Of a stretch of DNA of 64,000 nucleotides, positions 48,469 through 60,500 are shown one piece after another. The notes beneath the pieces were generated by a model, which worked only from the letters and a program-made list of their open reading frames with translations, searched no databases and was not told where the DNA came from. The position numbers were made by a program, and so were the translations under genes. The DNA lies in contig JAUIRK010001009.1 of NCBI GenBank assembly GCA_030549495.1, positions 62,001 through 126,000 on the forward strand, written 5' to 3'. The DNA comes from Nectonema munidae. Its lineage: Eukaryota; Nematomorpha; Nectonematoida; Nectonematidae. The stretch's first letter is position 1; each line of letters begins with the position of its first letter.

Positions 48469-48474
48469 TTTATT
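48469..48474 (-). terminator. Polyadenylation signal of dynactin p150
   Basis: AATAAA on the minus strand lies 47 bases after the dynactin stop codon. AT-rich DNA gives many such hexamers, but the position fits. Confidence 0.5.
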
Positions 48475-48520
48475 AAATACAAAAAGAAAAGAAGAAAGGC
48501 TTCTATGATATATTTTTAGT

Positions 48521-51500
48521 CTAATTGAAGGAATAGAAATTGCAAAAGTTGGAAGAATGTATGTTAGCGGGTAGAGTGTTTGCAATAATATTGCGCAACT
48601 TTTCTTTACAAGCCGAAATTTCATTATAAAGATTCTTCTTGTTGTTCTTCATTTGCCTTGAAGTCTTTCCAACGCTGCTAAAAGTGTACACTTTACTTCT
48701 TATTTCTTTGATGGTCTTTTGAAGCTCCTGAATTTCGTAGTTATTTCTAACGAATTCCTTTTGTTCCTTCCTTTTGCTGGCGATTTGACGAAGGTTAAAG
48801 CAATTAGCGTATAAACTTTCGCGCATAAAAGTGCCTCTCAAGCGAGAGTTTTCTGCGATTAATCTTTCAAGACACTTTTTGTCACGCTCAATCTCATACT
48901 CCCTACTGTCGTAGAGCAGTGTGGAGGGAGGCGATGAAGAAGTCATTTGCGCATAGAAGGAACTGAGAGGAGTCTCTTTTTTACTGACTTTGGCTATCGA
49001 CTTACCCAGCCCTGCTTGCTTAGTAGCAGCGTCGTTGTCGTTTTTGGAATGTGGCGTCAGACTTGCTTTTTCATTTTTCTTTAAAAGCGTTTTAGCTTCA
49101 ATGTCAGACACTTTTGCTTCCAAGATTTGATTCACTGCTCGACACGCGCTAAGATCTTCGTCCTTCAAACGCAACTTTTCTTGACACTTCTTTACTTCAT
49201 ACTCTTTCACTAGCAAGGCCTTTTCGTGGCTCGAATGCTGGACATACGAACTCAGAAACGTGTTTCCCAGTTCTTTCATGCATTTCAAGTTAACAACTTC
49301 GTATTTTTCTGGGGGCGCCGAGTCTTTTTGAGGTTTTGCTAACTCATTGAAAGAAGTAAACACCACATTAATGGATTCAAAGCAATTGTCGAAAAGGAGT
49401 GTGATCTGATGAAAAAATACTTCGTGACTTTCCTCGTTATCGCAAACGATGTTAAAGAGTTGTTCTGGAGAGATACAGACTTCAACTTCAAAGTTAAAGT
49501 TTTTCAAAACTTTATCGATGACACGGTACAGAGTGTTTATGATATTTTGCAGGCTTTGCCAAATTTCAGTGATCGCTTCAAACGAACTAAACTTAATCAA
49601 CTCACTCTTATCTTCCACGTAAACACTCTAAAAATAAAGGCATGTACTACAAAATTAAAAATACTGTAATCTACTGCATATAACTAAAAAATCTACTGCA
49701 TTAAGACACTAAAAATATTACACTTGGCCTTAAAATTCGAGGGGTAAGTATCTGAAACGTACCGGCAATATTCAATTCTAAGAGGATTCTAGGTAGAACC
49801 TGGATTTAGAATCCCTGCAGAGACCTTATTTTTGGCAAGGATGGATGTCAGCTTGTTAAAGAAAACTAAAAGCGCTATTTCATTGATTTGTACACTGTAA
49901 TACAATAAAGTATATGAGAAAAAAGATATGTAAGAATATGATTATGGATATATTCTACATTTCTAGTGTGTATGTGACAAAATGCAACAAAATTGTTTAA
50001 AACAAAAGCGTGTATATATATATAGCAGGGGCACATCCGGAGGAGGGGGGGGGGCGAAAATGACCTTTGCCCTTCCAATAATTTTCTATAAGTAAGAGAT
50101 GCTGCTTGTTTATAAAACATGTATGATGATCGCATTATAGGATGTAATGATCATTCGAATACATGATAATGTAAGATAAGAGAATAAAAGAGGGAATGCA
50201 GACTTTCGAGTCAAACATCATGCCAACCTGCTCTGAAATTCCTATCAAAAATATTTTACAGACGATGTGAGAGCTGTATAATAATAATAATCCATTGTTT
50301 CAATATGCACATAATAAGTAAACAATGTTTATCACAGTGTCTCAAAGGGCCTTGTAGTATTTTTGAGCAAACACATGATGATCCACTAGATTTTGCTCAT
50401 CTGCCATAGTGATTCTATTTCTCTCTGTCTCCTCTGTTTTTGCCTTCCGCTTTCTCTGCTAAAACTCATTCATTCAAGCTCTCTTCTCTTGTTCAAGCTC
50501 TTCTCTAATTTGTATTTATAGTTAAATTAAAAATAATTCTATTTAACTCATCAGAAATTAGTTTTCAGCGAAATATAAGTTCAATATTTTCAGAACCTTT
50601 TTGTGATACCAAAGTTCAGCTATTCAAATTAATCACAGAGATTTTTGGTAAAAATTTAGTTCCATCAATACACCAAACATTTTTAAAAATGAAAATTTAT
50701 CTGTTTTTAAATGAGAGAAAAATAGTTTTCAATCGTTACAATTTTATATCAATCAATATTGTCAGACTCGCGTTAAAAAAATTTTTCAAAAAGCAAAAAT
50801 ACTCTATTTGTTTAATATTTGAGCAGAGATATTTTTTATAATGTTCGATTTTGTAAGTAACTGCATAATTAATTAAATCATTTTTTTAAGAAAATTTATT
50901 GATTATTATAATAAAAATATAATATCGAAAGAAAATGTTTCAGTTGTTAAAAATGTACTTATTCTATTTATGACAGCAGTCAGAATTTTATTTGTAGACA
51001 GAGAAATAATCAAAAAAACGCAATGATTTTCTTGATCTCGTATATGATTTTTAAAATTTATGTTAGTTTAAATGGTTTTTTAATGATTTTGTGTTCTTAG
51101 ACTTAAATAATTTTATGAAAAGTGATTAAACTACCATTTTTTGTATTCTATGATTCCTTACAAAATGTAAAAAATACAAGCGTTACCAAATCACCCTATA
51201 AGGGTTAGCTAGTTGAACGTTGGCTTTTGCTGCTTATAAAAACTTGAAAATATCAAATAAACTCTAATTCTTTATGCCTCCTATTATTTTGAAATTATTC
51301 TGAGAACAGTTTCATTTTAAAATAGTGAAAATTGCTTTATTAGTTTATTTTGTCTCCTTTCTCTCTTATGATAATTATGTAAGGTAGTGTTTTCATTGAC
51401 AAGGCTCTGATGTACCGCTTATGCCAAACTATGAACAAATTGGTATCGATGAGGAATCGAACCCAGAGGCTTCTGTGCTGAGTCCATCATCTCAACCAAC

Positions 51501-54500
51501 CTGCCATGTCACAGAGTATGATGTAATGGATACGTGAAATTAGTTTTCAAAAACTTAAGTTATGCTGTAAAATTAAAAAAAACAAGATAACCAATCGTTG
51601 TTTGATTTGCCAGCCTCTGTTGTGAATCAAAAATGCTTTGCATACATTTTCAAACATTCTTTTTTATTCCACCTTCGTGTTTTTATCAATCCCTTGACAT
51701 TTGAAACAGTTCTTGATAGGATTTTTACTTCTTCCTTAAATTTGATATAAAAAAAGAGATCTTTTTGTATTGGAAGCTTTTTTTTCCATTTAAGCCAAAT
51801 ATCATTAATATTTTCAACATATTTTTATAAGTCCTATTTTTGGAATTTTTGATGTAGCAAATAATTATGCGCTATCTTTAAATTTCTCATATTGTGCGGG
51901 ATTAGGTCAAGAATGATATGTTTAATTAAGATATTAAAGAACATCATATTAAATTTTTTTAGCTCAACATTATTTTAAGACGATGACATCTACGGTTTCT
52001 TTTAAATGTTAAAAAAACAATTAATTGGTTTGAACTTTTTTGTTGAGAAAAAATTGAGTAAAATGTACAAATATAAAATAAATGTTTAGATGGCCTAAAA
52101 TTATAATAAGTAAAATAAATTTAAAAATTATAAGCCAAAAATTTTATGAAATTTCGAGAGAAAAAGAATCATGCAAAAAAGTAAAATTTAAAAAAGTTGT
52201 GAATTAGCCTATTAAAAAAATTCTAAAAACAAATTTCCAAGTGACTAATTAAAATAATTCTAAAATTAAGAAAAATTTTCTAAGCAAACGAGGGCCAATG
52301 GCAAAAGTACTGTAGTGTATTAGCACTCATGGGACCCGGATAATGGCACACTAACAGTGCTAAAGTGTACTTCCTGCAAAGCAGGGCTATGTGTTAGCAA
52401 TGGAACTTGGAAATGACTACAAGCACAGCATGCAATGCAAACTCCACCGCTAGACTTATTATTTATTGCATCACAAATTCTTCCATTCAATCAACATATC
52501 ACTTCGCCTATCAACAAACAACTAGAAGATCTTATTCATTTTCTGTCCAAAGGAATTATCTGATAATACATGTAAGCACACAGGACCAGCATTATAAAGA
52601 TTCAGAAAATTAGTATCATCAGCACATAAGTCCTACTAACGAATAAGCGTAATTAGATCACATGGCTAATGCATCAGTAGCATGTATGATACGAAATTTG
52701 CTTTAAATTTTCAATTGTTTTCTTTTTAAATATTTCAATATAAAGCATTTGCTTATAGCAGGTTTTGTTTTGTTAGGCATAAAAGATAACGTGGTCCGAA
52801 AGACTTTTGAAGGCGGTGTCAAAAGTGGGTGATGAAGGAGAAAAAGAAAAAGACCTTTTTAAGCACTTTGACTATCTCGCTCACGTTAAGAACGAAGTGT
52901 TGCGCATGCTTCAAAAAATCCATGATGACGTCGAGCTGAGTATTCTCCTCCTCTTCTCCGAGATTGTCCACATTTTCATCTTCATCTTCTTCGTCGCGAG
53001 ATTTGACGAGGGAATCCTTTTTCAGCATCATTCTAAGGAAGTCAAGCTCTCGATGCAGCGCGCTTAATATGCTGCAAAACACCAAGTGAGCATTCTGAAA
53101 AGTTTTGTGGCTGTTGCAATCAGAGCCACTAGTGAACTTAGGGTGTATTTGCGTGTAGTAGAAGTTTTGCAAGAAAAAAGCGCTTTGGTTGATTTGATTC
53201 GTCGAAAAATTTTCATCAAGGCGATCTTCCAGAATCAAGGAAATGATTAAATCCAGCTTACTTTCTTGACAGAGCAAATCATTGAGAAGTGGAATTATGG
53301 AAGAGAGAGGAGTCGCGTCGTCAAGCACTGCAACAAAGTCAAGCATTCGTTCTACCCAGAAAGCGATTTGATGCAAGCTTGTGCTCAGGATGTGATAGAA
53401 AATATTTTGTTCGTAGAGGTGACTTGAGAATATCAAATCTCTGTCATACACACTCGGCATTTCAAACTTCTTACTAAATCAAGACAACGATGATGAGTAA
53501 AATTGAGAGTGCGAGTGCGCTTCTACGCTAATTCGTTCTATACTCTCGCCTTACCTATCATCAGGCCCGTAGATAGGACTTTTCAATTGGGAGATGGAAA
53601 AAATTGTCACAAAATTTTTTTTAGTACTTATGGGTTATCTCTCCCCCATTCAAAAATTTTTTTTAGTAAATTACTGAAAAAAATTTTAAAGTGAGAGGGA
53701 GATAACTAATAAGTACCAAATTTTTATATATAGTCTAAAAATAAACCATTTTTTGAACCCTTTATTGATATCGAAATATATTAGGTTGGGGGGGGGGGGA
53801 GGGGGGGGGGCAACTAATGCCGCACTTTCTTTTGCAGTGAGTTTTACAACTCTGATATTATTATAAAAAAATACGCAAAATGCCTGACGATTTGAAGGTA
53901 TTTTGCTGCAACAAAATTTCTTGAAGATAAAAATTCGAAATTACTTTCCATTTTAAAAGGTTGAGAATTTGAAGGAAAAATCAAAAGAGTTTATTAAAAC
54001 TAAATCTAATCAAAACAAAAAAAATATAAAAATGTTTGAATTAAATTACAATTTCAAATTTTTTTATTTTTTTGAATAAATGTATATGCTTTCTCAGTGG
54101 TTAACTTTAAAGTGATTGAGGGTCCATTTATACTTAACCAAACTCTATAAAATTTTAGAAATAAAAATTTTACCTAAAAAGAAACAAAATTTTGGGTTGT
54201 GAAACTTTTTTTACAAAAGTCAAAAAATAAGGGCCTCCCTAATATACATATTACATTTTCATGAAAGAAATTATGAATGCTAGATGTTTGTCATATTTTT
54301 TTAGGGTAATGAAAATTTTTTTAGGGGAGCTTGAAAATTAGCTGGGGGCTTGAGAAATAGTTAGGGGAGGGGGGCTTGTGCCCCATAATTTAATAGGTAG
54401 CGCGGGCTCTGAATTTGCCGTTCTCATCAGCGATCTTAAATTTCTTAAACAAAAATAATAAAAATTTAACTTGCGTATTTTTGATATGCGAAATTTGTTC

Positions 54501-57500
54501 TAGGAAAATAATTTTTTTCGAAATTTGTTCTACGGCTTGAGATGAATCCTCTCATATTGATACTTTCATCGCACTATTTTTATTCAAGGGTTTGCAATAT
54601 ACGTGATAGGTACTCTAAAAACTCAGACTTTTTAGTGGTGACGGTAAACAAAAGTTATTGCAACACTGAACCAAGCACGTCATTTTAAGTGCCAACTGAC
54701 ATAAAAACATGGTAATCATGCACATATTATATCTCTAAGCTTTATTCTGACAATACACATCCCCATTAAAGAAAGATTTTCGAGAAGTTCTTTTTTTAAA
54801 TACATAAAAAAGATAATATTATTACTCACTTTTCTACGCGATGATGGATGATATATTCTGCAGCAAAGTATGTAGCTCAACCATAAACAAGTCTCCTCTC
54901 CTTCTCTAGCACCTTTTCATTTATTTTACAACTGTTGACCATCGCAATGACCGAAATATTTTGTTTCGTTTTTTTTATTTATTTAATATTTTTGCATTCA
55001 ATAAAGTCGTGATCTCTTTCAATTTAATTTTATGAAACATACCGACTTCGTCCCATCACCTGTATTTAAAAATTATATTATATTTATTCTATGAAGAAAG
55101 CGCAGCAGTGTCTAATTAAATAAGAAAAATTGATACTTTATCGCAGCAAAAATGATGTCAACCTTTTCTGACATGCGAACTAACCAAAGAAGGAATAAAA
55201 TGATTTGATTGGAACCTGTCTTCATATCAAAAAATTCACATGGTAGAAAGTGCCTCACCAAGGAAATATTTTGTACAGCCACTTTGCACTCAAGCTGGTT
55301 GAGCTAAAAAATAAAATATCTATTTTTAGTCAAAAAAAGACAGAATTTAAGTTCGATTCAGCAAAGGAGAGCCTGAGATCCACTAGAAATAGCTATTTTA
55401 GTGGTTAGACAACGAAAAACAGTAAAATCATATCTGATAATAATTCAAGCCAGCACAACTATATCTAAGACCACACATACCAGTTAAAATTTTTAGAAGG
55501 AGCAGATGTGTTGTGACTGATAAATCTATAGAATACTCTTTCGAAAAGAAAGGACCACTTTTAATAAATTTTTGCTGGATAAATATTTAATCATTTGATA
55601 GCCTTTTAATCAACTGAGCAAGCAGTGTTAGTTACCGCAGCGTTCCAAGAAATGAAAATCGTCTCCTTCAAATTCATTAAATTGCACTGAAAAAGAAAGA
55701 AGGTGGTAAGCCTTCAAGATTCTGAGAATCAAGGGTTTAGGAAAAATAATTAAAGTCGGGTGCGCATTGCCCGGACACGAGTTCTGCTAGGATCGTTATT
55801 TTGATTTCTTCCCACCATGAGAAATCATGTAGGCATATCAGATTATAATATTTTTGAAAATATGAAAAATGAGATGTAATTGAATTAAGAATGTTTTTGC
55901 ACTCATTTAGAATAATGTAGTTTGCGTGGAGTAAAATGAAGAACAAAAGTTAAATTGCTAATTTGGTCGTTATATATATATAGATTCAAATAAGTTTGAA
56001 GCAGCTAACAATTATCGTTATTGGTTAATGAATTAAAATAAAAATTTTGTATGAGCGAAAAAGAGATAAGCGACTAAAATTATAACTCATTTTTTTAATT
56101 TTAAGAATCTAAAATACACGTTTATTTTTTGACGCCGGCTTCATTTTTTCACAAGATTCCTACTCCGCCGAATGCTCCTTCAAATTCTAACCATTTATAA
56201 AGTATATATTTCTACAATTTTATAGCCATTTTGCTCAAATGCTTAGATTGTGTTTAAAACTAATTATAAATAATTTTCTGGAGAAAGGTTTCTCCTGGCT
56301 TATATACGTAAGTGCAGGAGTTGATGCACTTTTACTTTTTTTGCAGGTTTAACTTTGTTGATCATATAAGATGAATATACATAAATACATTCTTGATTTA
56401 GAATAATCGCTAAAAATTGAAATGAAATCAACAAATTTGATTCATAAATATAGGTATATATATTTTATTAATACTTCTAATTCCTGGATGAACAAATTTT
56501 AAATTTTGTTAGGGATAGGAAGGTTTATCATAGCTGGTTGTTTCATACAAACATCTTTTCAAGGGAGGAGCTCAATGACTAGAAAATAAGCAACAGGCAT
56601 TCAATATAGCTAACATTTAATATTATTTTTTTCACAAATTAACGATAAATTGTCGTATCTCAAATCACACAAGTTTAACATTACGAGTGTCGACGTTTTT
56701 TTCAAGTCGCGATTTAAAATTTCCACTTAAATCGAAATCTAATAAGTCAAATATTCTTCAAATAAACTAACTGTCAAATACGTGGATCAAACAGACTATC
56801 TCGTGCAATTTTCAATGATTTTGAAACAAGGGGAGATGCATAGAAGAAAATATTGTGACTACATTTTTCTTTAAACGCCTTGCATACGCAACAGTGTTGA
56901 AAAGTTTTGTCACAATTTACGCAAGCAAGAAATTGAGAACTTCTGATAACTAGAAGTATTTATTCAAGTTGCGCCAACTTTGAGATAACGAGATTTTCAA
57001 TAGGTTAAGCAAAACAATCGAATAAAGTCAGGTTGTGTGGATGTAGGCAACAAGACTAACGTAAGAGTGTCATTAGAGAGTAGGAAGATGGGAAAATTGA
57101 TCATTCATTGTTTGGAAGAGATGGATTTAAGCAGCAAAAAAATAGGTACCTTTTCTTTAAGGGACTTAATCAGGCTTTTGCTTTGATCCGAGTACTTTAA
57201 ATTGGAATAGGAGGAGATAAGATTAGCAGCTGTTTGTATTCCTCTCTTGCTAATACTAGTCTCCAATTCTTCGTAGTGTTGCTTTTCAATCATCCATAGA
57301 TCCTTGATCTCAGTATTCTCTGATCTGAGCGTTTGTGTTAAATCTCGGTACTTGAGCATGCTTTGCTCAAGGACGCTTATTCTCTTCAACGAGTCATTCA
57401 ATTTTTTGCAAAGGTTAGACACGTTACTTTTTAAGACTTCATTTTCTTCTCTTAGCTCTACTTCCAACTCTTTTCCACTTTCCTACAATTAAAAATGATT

Positions 57501-60500
57501 AAAAAATCAAGCATCGCAAATCAGGGAAATCCTTTAAGGTCTAGAGTCTGGCACTAGTGTATAATAAAAAAACTCATTGAATACTATAAGCAGAGAATTC
57601 GTTTTTGAAAACAAGGGTTATCGTAATTATCAACCTGGTCGGAAAGACTGGAATATATTTTGTAACAAAAAATTATAAAAATATTGTTCATCGGTTCATC
57701 TTTCCTAAATTATTGAAGAAAGCATAATAAGCAACTATACACAATTGAATCGAAGTTCATTGAGAAAAGAACATCTAGCTAGAATAATTTGTACGGATGA
57801 TTGTATACTGAGATCAATACATGAATAGGTACATAAGTTTTATCTAATTCAATAAATAGACATTTTAGTATTTTTAAACAAATAATTTAATTATAATGTA
57901 TTTAAAAACTAATTGATTACGTATTCGGCAGTCATATTATCTGATATTCAGTAAGCAATTTAATCCGAGAAAAAGTGGATGACGTTAAACGCCCTCAGCC
58001 TTTCAGACATTGCTTTTAGAAAATTAATAAACCGCTTTTCTCTTTGAATTAATTTTCATTAAAGCAGAGTATTTCTATTCCGTTAGTGACATTGATGGAG
58101 CATAAAGATCAAACTACATTAACCCTTTAAGGGCGAATCGATAAAATAAAATGGTCTTCTCTCTAATTTACATAAAAATCATTGAATAGATAGGCAGACG
58201 ATTCGTTTTCTAAAACACAGGGCTCTGTCTGCATCGAGATTTTTTCAAGAAAGGGTAAAAAAGGAGAAAATGAACAAATCAAAAACGTAGAGTTAAATTT
58301 TTTATTCAGCATGTGGGTTGAAAAGCACCTTTCCGAAAATTCAAGCCAATTCGATAGAATTTTCTTATAATCCAAAGGAGCTACCAGAGTAATGGAGAAA
58401 TTAAGGTGAATCTAAATGACAAAATTATTTGCTATCTACTGAACTGTTGTAATAGCAAGATAATTCAATATATTAACCTGTCTAACTACATAAACAGCTT
58501 TTAGAGAGTTTTTAACCCTTTCGTGACCAGGAAAATCAAACGATATTTATTAAAAAGCAGAAAAAAAATATTAAAAAAATAATAGTTATTAAAAAAAGCA
58601 GTTTATGTATCATATATGATACACTGGTCACGAAAGGGTTAATAAGACAAGCAAATAATGGTTTACTTAAGTATGACATAATCTAATTGTCTAATTTGAG
58701 CTTTAAGATGTAGTTATTTGCCTCGATATGGAGTTGTAAATTTTGTTGTTGTTGTTGTTGTCATTAAAAATGAGAGAATATATATTTTTCAAAAACTCTT
58801 AATATTTGAAGCATGTGAAACCACTAATTAACTTTTAGATGATTGCGTTTCAAAGCTCACTCATTGAGTTGAAAGTTACAAAGAATTGCATTGCAGAAAT
58901 ATAAAGAACAGATTGAAGAAACAACAACCAGAAAATAAAATAAAAGTTAATTACTTGAATTTCCTCACTCATCTCATACAACTTTTCTAAATCATCGAAC
59001 TGATCTTTGGTTTCTTTGTAAAGTTGTTCGTACTCAAGGCATTTATTCGTCAAAGCCTCAATCATTTCTTCGGCTCCCATCGCAGAATCGACCGAAGCTC
59101 TGTGAAAAAATAAACTTCAAAAGTAGAGTCGTGTGTTTGTGCCACTGCAACAAATATGTGAGGAGCAAGGTATGCAGCAATATACGATTGTTAAAAGATT
59201 TGAGGTATAAAATTAAATATCATGAAATTATTCCAGAGTGTGCATTTTATGAAGCAAAATAAAAAAAAGATATTTATTTACTTTTTATTTAAATGTAAAA
59301 CTGAGGGACTTCTAAAAAAGAATACATCTAACAGGACGCGTTATCGCTTAGAGCGCAGACTAAAAATGACACATCATTTATTTGTCTGATTAATGGAGAA
59401 TAAACAAGAAACACTTTTCAATGAAAAAATAAGCATACTCATTAGGGTATATCCCCTCCCCATATTATTTTCCATGGAGTTTTTATGTCCAAATTATAAA
59501 AATATATTTCTTTTTAAAATTTTATTTTTATTTTATAAATATTTTTATTGTGAGTTTGTTAATAAAAACTTTAAATTAACTTTTTAAGTAGATTTACAAA
59601 AGGGAAGTAACTCTTGCATAACCTTAATTGCACGCTCTGCACAAATATTTGAACGTTGGGTTTGTATAGGGGAAGGCTTTCTGCGCCAAAATTTACTTAA
59701 TGACTTCAAAGCTTTTGGCTGCTTTTTACAAGCTTCTGAGTGATTCTGGAAATCAGTAGAATTAAAATAGCGAGCAGAGAAGCAGATGTCAGCCCAGGAA
59801 CCACAAATGAAATCACACGCTGTTTCAAATGTCTTTTGAAATTCTGGTAGGAGAATAAAAGTAATAAATGCCCTCGAGTTACATCTTGCATTAATTAAAG
59901 CAGTAAGTTTTTGGAAAGCTTCCTGATTTTTTGAAAGTTTTATAGCAAGATAATAAATGATCAAGAAAGGCCATGTCATCTCGCCACCGATCTTTTTTTC
60001 TTTCTTCATTTCTTTTCCTATATTTTTAAACGAGGCTATGAGTTGCTCATATTCTTTTGTCATAGTTAAAACAAAAAAGTAATTTAAATTTGGTGAACTT
60101 GTTAATGCTCAAAAATGATCATTTAGAACATGTTTCAGTATAGTATTTAGAATATGATATTGGCATCCAGTGAAAATAGGTTTCTCTAATTCAACATCTT
60201 CAAAATGTTTTGGTAAACGTGTGACTGCACCAATGCATCTTCCAGTAATTACAGCAGTTGTGTCTGTAACAATCATTTTTATAGATCGCCACACTTCATA
60301 CTCATCAAGCACAGTTTTATTCCATTAAATATCGTCTCACCTTTTGAGTTCGCTAATTCTATAATGGCAAGTCTGATCTCTTTGTTTTCATTTTTCAAAA
60401 CAACTAATTGATACTCCTTATTGTGGATAGTCTTCAATTTTCGTGTTTTAAATTTTTTTTTAAGTTTGTTTTCAGTTTTTCAGCTTCTTCGATCACTGCT

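Larger units (their letters stand above)
46685..48520. other. Spacer between convergent CCT3 and dynactin genes
   Basis: The two 3' UTRs lie at its ends. The middle is AT-rich with no gene or repeat I recognise. Confidence 0.6.

Noticed and set aside
58120-58150. Possible further piggyBac end (TTAACCCTTTAAGGGC)
   Set aside because: No inverted partner with a matching TTAA was found nearby.
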